Shown: positions 18,581 through 27,537 of the stretch, piece after piece
Position numbering within the stretch: position 1 is the stretch's first letter
Layout: the number at the start of each line of letters is the position of its first letter
Source: JAUMBM01 sp964645715
Lineage (GTDB): Bacteria > Bacteroidota > Bacteroidia > Chitinophagales > Saprospiraceae
Reading direction: 5' to 3'
Length of the DNA stretch: 64,000 bases
Assembly (NCBI GenBank): GCA_964645715.1
Contig: CAZYAO010000001.1
Span: 124,001-188,000 of the forward strand
Position numbers and translations under genes: made by a program
The notes under the pieces: model-generated
What the model saw: the letters and a program-made list of their open reading frames with translations, nothing else
The model's database searches: none
What the model was told of the DNA's origin: nothing

Positions 18581-18630
18581 AAGAGCCCATTTTTTTGATT
18601 TTCTTTTGAAAATCAAAAAAATGGGCTCTT
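18581..18630. terminator. Perfect 23-bp inverted repeat between the adhesin and Omp85 genes
   Basis: Arms 18581-18603 and 18608-18630 are exact reverse complements separated by a TTTT loop. The stem starts with AAGAGCCCAT followed by seven T. It lies 64 bp after the adhesin stop and 29 bp before the next ATG. The T-tract is inside the stem rather than after it, so it is not a textbook intrinsic terminator. It may act as one, as an RNA-stability element, or as a processing site. Confidence 0.6.
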
Positions 18631-18659
18631 AGTCAACATACAAGGAGTGAAATATCAGT

Positions 18660-20078
18660 ATGGGTAGATTGCGTAGCTATATATGCATTGGGATATTGGC
18701 CCTCGTGTCGGTAGTTGCCGCTGCGAACCCTAAGGATACAACCGGATACGAACTTGTAAACATAGACATTAGCGGTCTGAAAAAGACCAAGGAAGCGGTG
18801 GTAAGGCGTGAGTTGCCATTCAGGGAAGGGGATAGAATAGGGGCTGCAGTCCTGACGGATAAATTGGGTGAGGGTGAACGACAGCTGATGAATACTGGGC
18901 TTTTTCTGACTGCACGAATTCACATAGCCGTGATTGACTCTACGGCAAAGCAAATTTCATTGGGCATTATTCTGCAGGAGGCCTGGTATATCTACCCGAT
19001 TCCGCTGGTTGAGTTGGCTGACCGAAATTTCAACGTGTGGTGGGTTGAGCAGGGAGCAGCCCTCAGTCGCATCAATGTAGGTATTCTCTTTACCCACAAC
19101 AATTTCTCGGGCTGGAATGACGAACTGAAGCTGGGTACTAAGTATGGTTATACGCAAAGCGTGAGTATGGGGTATCGTTTCCCGTATGCCAATGAGGCCC
19201 AGACCTTAGGAGTGTTTAGCGAATTGCATCTGGCCAGAAACAGGGAAATAAATTACGCTACAGAGGCAGACAGACAGGCTTTTTACCAAAACACCACAGA
19301 TTTTATCTATTGGCGATCGCGCCTGACGGGGGGACTTATATACAGACCAAAGCTGTATACAACGCATGAGTGGGCATTGACATATTACAACAACCGCGTC
19401 GATGAGGCAGTTGCTCGGGAATTGAATCCGGAGTTTTTGGGTGGCGGCCGGGTGCGGCAGCAATACCTGAGTTTTCGTTATCGTCTGCAGTATGACCGTC
19501 GTGATGTATGGCCCTACCCATGGAGGGGGTATTACCTGTCGGCAATGCTTGAAGCAGATGGCATGGGTGTCTTTCCTGACCGAAAGGACTTGACGATCTA
19601 CGGGCAGGCAGAGAAATATTTTCCTGTTTCAGAAAAAATGACTTCGGGTGTCTCTTTAAGAGCCAAATGGTCGCTCATTAGAGAGGCCCAGCCTTACAAC
19701 GACAATAGGGCACTGGGCTTTGGTGAGAGCTACCTTAACGGCTATGAGTACTATGTGATAGATGGTTTAGATATGCTGCTTGTAAAAGTAAACTTTCGTC
19801 ACAGGCTGCTGAGCAGGATTCTTACTTTGGGAGAAATTGTACCATTCCCCAACCTCAGACGCATACCTATTCGGCTATTTGCCAATATGACAGGGGGATG
19901 TGGTTACGTGAATGCACCTTTTGCGGATGAATCAAATACACTGCCTAATCGATTGCTTTGGGGAGGAGGACCGGCGCTGGATGTAGTCTTTTTTTACGGA
20001 ACCATCCTGCAGCTACAGTACAGTGTGAATGATCTTGGGGAGGGAGGCTTTTTTGTTCATTTTAAATTTAGCATTTGA
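18660..20078 (+). CDS. Omp85/BamA-family outer-membrane protein with one POTRA domain
   Basis: A 472-residue exported protein with a signal peptide (core IGILALVSVVAA). Residues about 28-105 form a single POTRA-like module (VNIDISGLKKTKEAVVRREL, then FREGD, EGERQLMNTGLF). The rest is a 16-strand-style barrel with surface-antigen features (NFSGWNDELKLGTKYGY, YRFPYANEAQTLG, YDRRDVWPYPWRGYYLSA) and an aromatic end (GGFFVHFKFSI). Omp85 proteins insert or translocate proteins at the outer membrane. With only one POTRA this is a small member, closer to the one-POTRA barrels seen in Bacteroidota than to BamA itself. Its client is unknown. Confidence 0.8.
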   Translation: MGRLRSYICIGILALVSVVAAANPKDTTGYELVNIDISGLKKTKEAVVRRELPFREGDRIGAAVLTDKLGEGERQLMNTGLFLTARIHIAVIDSTAKQISLGIILQEAWYIYPIPLVELADRNFNVWWVEQGAALSRINVGILFTHNNFSGWNDELKLGTKYGYTQSVSMGYRFPYANEAQTLGVFSELHLARNREINYATEADRQAFYQNTTDFIYWRSRLTGGLIYRPKLYTTHEWALTYYNNRVDEAVARELNPEFLGGGRVRQQYLSFRYRLQYDRRDVWPYPWRGYYLSAMLEADGMGVFPDRKDLTIYGQAEKYFPVSEKMTSGVSLRAKWSLIREAQPYNDNRALGFGESYLNGYEYYVIDGLDMLLVKVNFRHRLLSRILTLGEIVPFPNLRRIPIRLFANMTGGCGYVNAPFADESNTLPNRLLWGGGPALDVVFFYGTILQLQYSVNDLGEGGFFVHFKFSI

Positions 20079-20139
20079 TATCAGGGTAGTTTTACTTTCC
20101 TTTGTAGATAAAGAAGTAAAGTGCGAAAAATGAATACTT

Positions 20140-21024
20140 ATGCAGGTTATTGTTTTTGGAAAGCAATATAAGCGGCAGGATCTGCCCTACATACAGCAAC
20201 TTTTCAACTGCCTGCACCAGCAGGGAATTGCAGCATATGTATATCAGCCTTATTTCAATAAGATTAAAGAAGATATTCACTTCCCCCGGGAAGTAGGCAT
20301 ATTCGAGGGGTATCTCGATTTTAGTGTCCGGCGGTTTGATTTTCTGATTACGCTGGGCGGCGATGGTACTATTCTGGAGGCAGTAACCCTGGTGAGAGAC
20401 AGTCAGACACCCATTGTGGGCATAAATCTTGGGCGCTTAGGCTTTTTGGCGACCATAGAAAAGCACCGTATATCCGAAGCCATGCAGCTTTTATGCCGAT
20501 CCAACTACGTAATCGAAGAAAGAAGTATGCTCTATCTTGAGAGCAATCTGCCGCTTTTCGGGGAAACGCCCTACGCACTTAACGACTGTACCCTGCTTAA
20601 AAGGGATACTTCGAGTATGATTACTGTCCATACCTTCATCAACGGAGCATATCTCAATTCCTACTGGGCGGACGGACTGATTGTGGCAACACCCACGGGT
20701 TCCACGGGTTATAGCCTTAGCTGTGGAGGCCCTATTATCTTTCCTACTTCCGCTAATTTGGTGATTACACCAGTAGCACCTCATAACCTGAATGTGCGGC
20801 CAATTGTCATCAGTGATAGCTCTGTCATTTCTTTTGAAATTGAGGGACGGGCCGAAAATTTTCTCTGTACCCTTGATTCCCGATTCGAAACAGTGACGGC
20901 AGCACATCAGTTGGCGGTCAGGCGTAATGGTTTTCCGATACGTATTGTTCGGTTGGAAGATATTGGCTTTATGTCAACGCTTCGTGCCAAAATGCTTTGG
21001 GGTGAAGACCGCCGGAATCACTAG
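20140..21024 (+). CDS. nadK: NAD kinase
   Basis: A 294-residue protein, normal for the family. The signature GGDG lies at residues 73-76 (TLGGDGTILEA), followed by GINLGRLGFLA, ALNDCTL, then the conserved TPTGSTGYSLSCGGPI and the NVRPIVI region. It phosphorylates NAD+ to NADP+ using ATP in the cytoplasm. The gene starts 61 bp after the Omp85 gene and is followed at 44 bp by a cyclase-family gene. A near-match to the -7 box (TTCCTTTG, 20097-20104) lies upstream. Confidence 0.95.
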   Translation: MQVIVFGKQYKRQDLPYIQQLFNCLHQQGIAAYVYQPYFNKIKEDIHFPREVGIFEGYLDFSVRRFDFLITLGGDGTILEAVTLVRDSQTPIVGINLGRLGFLATIEKHRISEAMQLLCRSNYVIEERSMLYLESNLPLFGETPYALNDCTLLKRDTSSMITVHTFINGAYLNSYWADGLIVATPTGSTGYSLSCGGPIIFPTSANLVITPVAPHNLNVRPIVISDSSVISFEIEGRAENFLCTLDSRFETVTAAHQLAVRRNGFPIRIVRLEDIGFMSTLRAKMLWGEDRRNH

Positions 21025-21068
21025 GGTGCTGCCAGTAGCGTTGCGATAATAACTAATGAATACAATAA

Positions 21069-21830
21069 ATGATCGCTACAATTGAAGAAAGAGGGTATCG
21101 ATGGCGGGTTGATCTGGGGCAACCGCTGGATATAAGCCTGCCGCTGCAAGCGGACGGGCAAGGGGTCAATTGTTTTTATGCACCCCTGTTGGAGGTAAGT
21201 CCCGTAATAGCGGGCTCATTTATCGGATCGACACGGGCGGGAGGGGTTGTGAATTTTATGAACGTACGCATTAATCCGCATGGAAATGGTACGCATACAG
21301 AGTGTCTTGGGCATATCACCAAGGAAGTTTATACCATTAACCAACAATTGCGAAATTTTCATCATCTCGCGCGCTTGCTGAGTGTCTATCCTGAACGTCA
21401 GAATAATGGAGACAGGGTTATTATGCGCAACCAACTGGCTGAAGTCTTGCAACCAGGGGAGACCTCTGCGGTCGTAATTCGTACGGTTCCCAATGACGAT
21501 TATAAGAAAAAGATCAACTATTCAGGGGCTAACCCACCGTATTTGCATCACGAAGCAGCAACCTTGCTGGCCGAATATGGTGTTGAGCATTTGCTTCTGG
21601 ATTTGCCTTCGGTTGACCGGGAAGAGGACGGAGGTGAGTTGTTGGGACACAAAGCGTTTTGGCAGTATCCTTGGGCACCGCGTCCTGAGGCGACGATCAC
21701 AGAGTTGGTGTATGTAGACAATGACATTCCGGATGGGCTATACTTGCTAAGTCTGCAGATAGCCAGCTTCGAGATTGATGTGAGTCCTTCAAAGCCAGTT
21801 TTATACAGCTTAATACCAGATAATGCGTGA
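21069..21830 (+). CDS. Cyclase-family metal-dependent hydrolase (kynurenine formamidase-like)
   Basis: A 253-residue protein of the cyclase/KynB family. The metal-binding pattern is in NPHGNGTHTECLGHI, matching the family HxGTHxD/E type. A later HHEAATLLAEYGVEHLLLDLPSVDRE segment matches the second half of the fold. Relatives hydrolyse N-formylkynurenine, isatin or cyclic amides. No other tryptophan-breakdown genes are nearby, so KynB activity is only one possibility. It lies 44 bp downstream of nadK, possibly in one transcript. Confidence 0.78.
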   Translation: MIATIEERGYRWRVDLGQPLDISLPLQADGQGVNCFYAPLLEVSPVIAGSFIGSTRAGGVVNFMNVRINPHGNGTHTECLGHITKEVYTINQQLRNFHHLARLLSVYPERQNNGDRVIMRNQLAEVLQPGETSAVVIRTVPNDDYKKKINYSGANPPYLHHEAATLLAEYGVEHLLLDLPSVDREEDGGELLGHKAFWQYPWAPRPEATITELVYVDNDIPDGLYLLSLQIASFEIDVSPSKPVLYSLIPDNA

Positions 21831-21892
21831 ATTGTTTTATCATTGCAACATAAATTAGAACAACCATTGCCATAACCGAAAAAACAAAAAAT

Positions 21893-24406
21893 ATGTTGCG
21901 CTACATAGCGATACTATTGAATTTGCTGTTGGCCAGCATCTCCTTGCTGGCGCAGCTCCAGTCACCCAACCAGTTTCTAAGGCACCGGGTGGGTGAAATG
22001 TACACACCTCATCATCGAGTTGTTGATTATTTTGAGCATGTGGCAGCCAACAGCGCCCATGTCAAACTGGTTAATTATGGCTATACAGAGGAGGATCGGC
22101 CTTTGTTACTTGCGGTGATTTCGAGCCCTGAGAATTTGGCCAAGATAGATGCAATCAGGGAAAATAACTTGCGGAGGGCAGGGTTGCTGGCAGGCAAGCC
22201 TGACCCGGCATTGGATCGTGCAATAGTCTGGATGAGCTATACAGTTCATGGCAATGAGGCACCCGGTACAGAATCTAGTATGCTGGTATTGCACGATCTT
22301 GCCAACCCGAGCAACCAAGAGATGCAGGAATGGCTGCGCAACACGGTTGTACTCATTGATCCGTGTTCAAATCCCGATGGTTTTGACCGGTACACCCATT
22401 GGTTCAGGGGGGTTGCCAATCGTTGGCCAAGTGTGGCTACGCGTACGATAGAGCATATAGAGCCTTGGCCTAGGGGTCGGGTGAATCACTATATGTTTGA
22501 TCTGAATCGTGACTGGGCTTGGCAAACACAGGTGGAGAGCCGCCACAGAATCGCACAATACAGACAGTGGTTACCGCATGTACATGCCGATTTTCATGAG
22601 CAGGGTTATGAAAGTCCTTATTATTTTGCACCCGCTGCCCAGCCTTATCATGCTTATCTTACCGACTGGCAGTCAGATTTTCAGCAGGTAATTGGCAAAA
22701 ATCACGCTCGCTACTTCGACCAAAATGGATGGTTGTACTTTACTCGTGAAGTATTCGACCTGCTGTATCCGAGCTATGGAGATACCTATCCAATGTTTAC
22801 AGGGGCTATTGGTATGACGTACGAACAGGCGGGTAACAGCAGTGGTGGCCGGGGTATACAGCTGTCCAATGGGGATACACTGACACTGGCTGATCGGGTA
22901 ATTCACCACTATACAACCGGCATCAGTACAGTGGAAATTTCCAGTAAGAATGCTGGTGAGCTGGTTAAAAATTTTGAAAGCTTTTACGACCGTTCACAAA
23001 AAAATCCTGTCGGCCCTTACAAGACCTATGTGATAAAGGGCACCAATCCGGAGGGAAGGCTGAAGGCACTTGCTTCTTTGTTGGATTTGAATGGTATTCG
23101 CTATGGCCGATCATCAAGTCGAAGCAATCTGCGCGCTTATGATTACCAGACAGGACAAGAAGCAAGTATCTGGGTTGAGCCCGGAGACATGATCGTATCG
23201 GCCTTTCAGCCCAATTCGGTTTTGGCTCAGGTGCTGATGGATCCCAAGACAGAGTTGGTAGATTCCATGACGTATGATATTACGGCCTGGAGCTTGCCGT
23301 ATGCCTATGGCTTGCAGGCTTACGCCAGTACAGCAACGGTAAAGGCTGAAGAGCCATATACATTTGCCGCGTTTAGAAATCAGGTCACAGAAAATAATGA
23401 GCCCTACGCCTATATCGCTCCCTGGCAATCCATGCAGGACGCAAAATTTTTGTCAGAGGTACTGCGATCGGGATTGGTGGCTCGTCGCAGCAATGCAGCT
23501 TTTACCGTTACAGGAAAGCGTTTTGCTGCGGGAAGTGTTGTAATCAGCCGGGCAGACAATCGGAAACGTTCTGACTTCAACGAGTTAATGCGTAGTCTGA
23601 TCAATAAGCATCAGACTGCTGTACAGGCTGTGAGCTCAGGGATGAGCAGTGAGGGAGCCGATCTGGGATCTGAGTCCTTTAGACTGATTCCTATACCTAA
23701 GATTGCAGTGCTGGGCGACGAGCCTACGTATTCTTACGAGTTTGGAGCTGTATGGTTTTATTTCGAGCGGCAACTAGAGTATCCCGTAGATGTATATCCG
23801 GCAAGGCAGCTGAGTCAGTTGCCATTGGACGACTACAACGTTCTGGTAATGCCTGAAGGTTATTATTCGCTCAGCAATGATGAGCGGACAAAGCTTAGCA
23901 CATGGGTTAGAAAAGGAGGAAGGCTCATTGCCGTTGGGGATGCTTTGCATGCATTTGCCGGGGAGTCTGGATTTGGCCTGGCAGCAGTGGAGGGGTCTGA
24001 GGAGAAGGAAGCTGCTGCCACTGCAGCTACACAAAGCCGGGAGCCTTATGCAGGGCAGGAGCGTAGAGCCATTAGCTCAATCAACGCAGGGGCGATTTTT
24101 AAGGTAGATCTGGATGAGACGCATCCACTGGCCAGTGGCCTGGGCAGCAGCTATTTTTCTTTAAAAACAAATACGCTTGCCTATAAGGCGCTGGAGGAAG
24201 GGTGGTCAGTAGGAATGCTGAACAGCAATCCCCAAATTATTGGCTTTGTTGGGTATAAAGCGATTGAAACGCTCAAGAACACCTTAGTCTTTGGGGTAGA
24301 AGAAAAAGGTCGAGGCAGCATCGTATACTTGGTAGATAACCCCCTTTTTAGAGGCTTTTGGGAAAATGGCAAGCTGCTCTTTAGTAATGCCATTTTTTTT
24401 CACTAA
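21893..24406 (+). CDS. Exported M14-family zinc carboxypeptidase-like protein
   Basis: An 837-residue protein with a signal peptide (AILLNLLLASISLLAQ). The M14 zinc ligands are visible: HGNEAPGTE supplies His and Glu, and a third His sits in VHADFHEQGYESPYYFAP. NPDGFDRYTHWFRG is typical of the family, and VEISSKNAGE may hold the catalytic glutamate. The C-terminal part (about 600-837) contains VMPEGYYSLSNDERTKLSTWVRKGGRLIAVGD, resembling the glutamine-amidotransferase-like domain found behind M14 domains in large Bacteroidota peptidases. It probably removes C-terminal residues or processes muropeptides or peptides in the periplasm or outside the cell. No T9SS sorting domain is seen. Confidence 0.85.
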   Translation: MLRYIAILLNLLLASISLLAQLQSPNQFLRHRVGEMYTPHHRVVDYFEHVAANSAHVKLVNYGYTEEDRPLLLAVISSPENLAKIDAIRENNLRRAGLLAGKPDPALDRAIVWMSYTVHGNEAPGTESSMLVLHDLANPSNQEMQEWLRNTVVLIDPCSNPDGFDRYTHWFRGVANRWPSVATRTIEHIEPWPRGRVNHYMFDLNRDWAWQTQVESRHRIAQYRQWLPHVHADFHEQGYESPYYFAPAAQPYHAYLTDWQSDFQQVIGKNHARYFDQNGWLYFTREVFDLLYPSYGDTYPMFTGAIGMTYEQAGNSSGGRGIQLSNGDTLTLADRVIHHYTTGISTVEISSKNAGELVKNFESFYDRSQKNPVGPYKTYVIKGTNPEGRLKALASLLDLNGIRYGRSSSRSNLRAYDYQTGQEASIWVEPGDMIVSAFQPNSVLAQVLMDPKTELVDSMTYDITAWSLPYAYGLQAYASTATVKAEEPYTFAAFRNQVTENNEPYAYIAPWQSMQDAKFLSEVLRSGLVARRSNAAFTVTGKRFAAGSVVISRADNRKRSDFNELMRSLINKHQTAVQAVSSGMSSEGADLGSESFRLIPIPKIAVLGDEPTYSYEFGAVWFYFERQLEYPVDVYPARQLSQLPLDDYNVLVMPEGYYSLSNDERTKLSTWVRKGGRLIAVGDALHAFAGESGFGLAAVEGSEEKEAAATAATQSREPYAGQERRAISSINAGAIFKVDLDETHPLASGLGSSYFSLKTNTLAYKALEEGWSVGMLNSNPQIIGFVGYKAIETLKNTLVFGVEEKGRGSIVYLVDNPLFRGFWENGKLLFSNAIFFH

Positions 24407-24424
24407 CTAACTACTAACCGTGGT

Positions 24425-24470
24425 TTTATGAGCTCTATGGATGATAATGTTTATCCATAGAGCTCATAAA
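24425..24470. terminator. Hairpin between convergent genes, one arm inside coding sequence
   Basis: Arms 24425-24442 and 24453-24470 are exact 18-bp reverse complements around a 10-base loop. The right arm encodes the last codons (VYELYG) of the minus-strand reductase. The left arm is an inverted copy in the spacer. A flanking T-rich stretch on each side is weak. It likely blocks read-through between the convergent peptidase and reductase genes. Confidence 0.6.
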
Positions 24471-25309
24471 CCAATTGGCTTTTGTTATAGCCCATATTCC
24501 CAGCCAGATTACCTACGGCTTCATCAATCATAGCGGTCCACCCACAAAGGTAAAATTTGATATCATCCCTCTTTTCCGGATAGTCCCGAGTATAAATATC
24601 GTGTACATAACCGGCGTACACAGGGAAAGAAAACTGTTGTGGATCAATATTTTTTTCTCTGGACAATGCTACAGAGTAGCGAAAGCCGGGCAGGCTTTGC
24701 TGTAATGACTCAAATTCTTCCCGATAAAGGATACCGTCGGCATATCGGGTGCCAAAAATAAGATGTATACTTTTATGTACTTTTTGTCTGCGTACAATGT
24801 CCTGCAGCATGGCACGGAAGGGCGCTACACCCGTACCGGTGCAAATCATGACAAGGTCAGTGTCCAGCACCTCCGGCAGTACAAATCCACCGTCAGGCTG
24901 TTTACATTTGATGATGTGACCGGGTTGCACTTGATCAAAAAGGTAGGTAGTAGCCAGCCCGCCTTCTAGCTTCACAATACAGAACTCTAAACAGTTGCTG
25001 CCATCCGGGGCATTGGCAATTGAGTAGCTTCGCCACCGCTGGAGCCTTTTTTCCCCCACAGGCAAATCCATGGTCACGAACTGTCCAGCTGTATATGCTA
25101 TTTCACCCTGGCTTTGATCCACTTCCAGCCAAAATCGCCTTGTTGAGGGACTTTGNNNNNNNNNNNNNNNNNNNNNNNNNNNNNNNNNNNNNNNNNNNNN
25201 NNNNNNNNNNNNNNNNNNNNNNNNNNNNNNNNNNNNNNNNNNNNNNNNNNNNNNNGGGACTTTGCTGCTCTATTCGGATAACTTTACCTTCAAACCATTT
25301 TGCAGGCAT
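24451..25309 (-). CDS. Ferredoxin-NADP reductase-like FAD/NAD(P)-binding oxidoreductase, interrupted by an assembly gap
   Basis: Read across the gap after removing the 100 N and one copy of the 9-bp duplicate (GGGACTTTG at 25147-25155 and 25256-25264), the frame is continuous from the ATG at 25309 to the stop at 24451, giving 249 residues. It begins MPAKWFEGKVIRIEQQSP, continues with the FAD-binding YTAGQFVTMDLP and RWRSYSIAN, and has the NAD(P)-binding part MICTGTGVAPFRAML plus FYLCGWTAMIDEAV near the end. This is the two-domain FNR fold, moving electrons between NAD(P)H and a ferredoxin or other acceptor. As assembled the 109-base insertion shifts the frame and splits it artificially. Confidence 0.85.
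25156..25255. other. Assembly gap (100 N) with 9-bp duplicated flanks
   Basis: Exactly 100 N. The nine bases before the gap (25147-25155) are repeated immediately after it (25256-25264). Deleting the N and one copy restores an intact reductase gene, so the true gap is probably negative (overlapping contigs) rather than missing sequence. Confidence 0.9.
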
Positions 25310-25453
25310 AATACGAGTATATTGCGTTTAGCAAGGGGGGCTTACACCGGCTATTGTAGTCTGTTACTCAGGAATATTCGGCGGCTATTCATTCCCCACA
25401 CTTGTCGCATAAATAAACAGCCAACCGTAATTTTCGTTTGGGTAGTATCTGCA

Positions 25454-26179
25454 TTACTCAACAGAATTCTCAGGGACAAGGGATTCCTGGCTCTTTGTAT
25501 ACTTGCGTAAGATGGCGCGTATGGCCAAAAAGCCGAGTACCAGTATCCATGCCCAACCAGCAACCAGGACGACAATGGCCAGTGATTCATTGCCCGAACA
25601 GGACAGGTTGCACGATAAGGCAGCAACCAGCACCCCTAACACAAAGGCAGCGAGTATCACTAAAATTATCAATGCAATACTAGCACCAAGGCTTATTTCT
25701 CCTTCTTGTCTGGCGATACGGTACAACTGACGGCTCTCCTGAAAAGAGGAGCGAATCTTCATTCGAAATGTCTTGAACATACTTCCCGTACTGGTTTGTG
25801 TTGGCTCGCGGAGAGCAATAGTACGGGCAGTAAAACTGTATGCATTGGCCGGGGCGGCTATCGGTTGCTGTGCGATGCTCATCAGGTGAATTACAAAAAA
25901 GGCCGTACTGGCGACTACCAGAAAAAAATCAAAAGTCTTTTGGCGCAAATAGTAGGTTGTATCTCCTTTTTGTCGCCATGCAGGGAAGGGATAAAAAGCC
26001 AGCGCCAATGCGATGACGATGAGCAGAGGCGTTCTCCACAGCGGAGACAGATAGTAGTCCTGTAGGAAGAGCAGATAAGCGAGGTATACAGTATTGGCCA
26101 TGATGGCCAAGTGGAGGATGGCCAAAATTCCCCGGCTTTTCAAGGGGTTACTTTTTGCCCAATATGAAAGTGCTAGCAT
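25454..26179 (-). CDS. Five-helix membrane protein of unknown function
   Basis: A 241-residue protein with five hydrophobic helices at about residues 18-37, 50-68, 85-105, 165-190 and 200-225. A polar, basic stretch between helices 3 and 4 (FKTFRMKIRSSFQESRQLYRIARQEG) is probably cytoplasmic. A short SCNLSCSGNE loop links the last two helices. That two-cysteine loop is reminiscent of a pattern repeated in small membrane proteins of Saprospiraceae, but I do not recognise a named family. It starts 10 bp after the geranylgeranyl-reductase-family gene, so the two are probably co-expressed. Confidence 0.6.
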   Translation of the reverse strand: MLALSYWAKSNPLKSRGILAILHLAIMANTVYLAYLLFLQDYYLSPLWRTPLLIVIALALAFYPFPAWRQKGDTTYYLRQKTFDFFLVVASTAFFVIHLMSIAQQPIAAPANAYSFTARTIALREPTQTSTGSMFKTFRMKIRSSFQESRQLYRIARQEGEISLGASIALIILVILAAFVLGVLVAALSCNLSCSGNESLAIVVLVAGWAWILVLGFLAIRAILRKYTKSQESLVPENSVE

Positions 26180-26189
26180 GATGGTGATA

Positions 26190-27452
26190 TTACTGGCTGA
26201 TATGTCGCAAATTACGTTTTTTGAACCACATGTTCAGCCAAAACAAAGGGTTAACAATCTGTTTGCGGTAATCAAAATCTGTGTACATGCGGCAAAGTAC
26301 GTTGACCATGCCCGGATGATTGGCAATAAATGTCGTGATAGGATTGGCGAGCCAGGTGTTTTCCATCAGCCGCTGCAACCGATAGCTAAGACGCATCTCT
26401 GATCGAAGCACCCTTTCGATACGCACATCGTAGGCCTGTAAGTAAGCTGCATCAAACCGACTGTCCACCAGCGCTTTGGCGGCTAGTTCTGCAGCTATCC
26501 AACCGCTGTAGAAGGCATTGCCAATGCCTTCTCCCGTGAGTGGATCGATGAGGTGGCCTGCGTCACCCAGGAGTAGAAAGTGATCACCTGAGAGGAGTCT
26601 TTCTTTTGAACCAAGGGGTAGTCCGTAACCAGTAATTTTTCCTTCCAGGCGAGCATGCGCAAATCGCTGTCGTATGGCAGGATTATTTTCGATCACTTCT
26701 GGCATCAATTCTCGTAGGTTTAGCCTGCGCTTAGATACGATGTCGGAGCGGACACCCAGGCCTACATTAGCCAGACCGTTGGGGAGTTTGAAAAGCCAAA
26801 AGTAGCCGGGGTTTAGTTCTTTTAAAAAATGTAGTTCGATAAAATTGTCATCGTGAAATCCGGTAACCCCCGAGTAATAGGCGCGCACGGCAGCTGCATG
26901 GTGGCTGGCATCAACCTGCAGCCCTGCTTGCTTTCTACTGAATTGTGAATGAGCCCCGTCCGCTATTAGCAGGAGTTTGCAGTGGGATTCAAAGGTTCCG
27001 TCGGCGGAGCGAATTTTCCAGCCGTCAGTAATTCGTTCATAGTCCGTAATCTGTACACCTGTCCTGAAGTCTATGTTGGAGCGTCTTTCGACTTCCTGAA
27101 CCATAAAATAATCGAAATCAAGTCGCTTGCTCACATATCCTGGTGCCTGATCAGTCGACTTGTTGTAACCCGGCGAAAAAGGTAGTTCAATCAACCTGCC
27201 TGTAGGGGGAAAAAAGCGAACACCCCAGCTGTCAACCGGTTGAAAATTGTGTATGAACCGCGTTAGTATGGACGGGTCCAGCCGATCGAGTAACAGTGGC
27301 ACCTTACCACTGAGAGCGTCACCGCATATTTTGTCCCGCGGGAAGGAAGCTTTGTCGATAAGTTGGCAAGGGATGCCAAGATAGCTGAGCTTAAGAGCAG
27401 CATACGTACCGGCCGGGCCAGCGCCCACAATACAGATGTCGGGTTGATCCAT
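26190..27452 (-). CDS. Geranylgeranyl reductase-family FAD-dependent oxidoreductase
   Basis: From the ATG at 27452 this is a 420-residue flavoprotein. The Rossmann dinucleotide site is at its start (ICIVGAGPAGTYAALKLS), followed by IDKASFPRDKICGDALSG, a motif of geranylgeranyl reductase/squalene monooxygenase-like enzymes, and the second FAD motif LLLGDAGHLIDPLTGEGIG. Relatives reduce isoprenoid double bonds (menaquinone side chains, carotenoid or archaeal-type lipids) or hydroxylate aromatics, so the substrate is open. A longer in-frame ATG at 27503 would put residues before the Rossmann strand and is less likely. It lies 85 bp downstream of the amidase gene. Confidence 0.82.
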   Translation of the reverse strand: MDQPDICIVGAGPAGTYAALKLSYLGIPCQLIDKASFPRDKICGDALSGKVPLLLDRLDPSILTRFIHNFQPVDSWGVRFFPPTGRLIELPFSPGYNKSTDQAPGYVSKRLDFDYFMVQEVERRSNIDFRTGVQITDYERITDGWKIRSADGTFESHCKLLLIADGAHSQFSRKQAGLQVDASHHAAAVRAYYSGVTGFHDDNFIELHFLKELNPGYFWLFKLPNGLANVGLGVRSDIVSKRRLNLRELMPEVIENNPAIRQRFAHARLEGKITGYGLPLGSKERLLSGDHFLLLGDAGHLIDPLTGEGIGNAFYSGWIAAELAAKALVDSRFDAAYLQAYDVRIERVLRSEMRLSYRLQRLMENTWLANPITTFIANHPGMVNVLCRMYTDFDYRKQIVNPLFWLNMWFKKRNLRHISQ

Positions 27453-27537
27453 GAGAAGGATTTTTTGTGGCCGTGCAGCAATTGTCAACACAGCGGCCAG
27501 CAAGCTGGCTGATTTGGGTATATGAAAAGCAAGGAGC

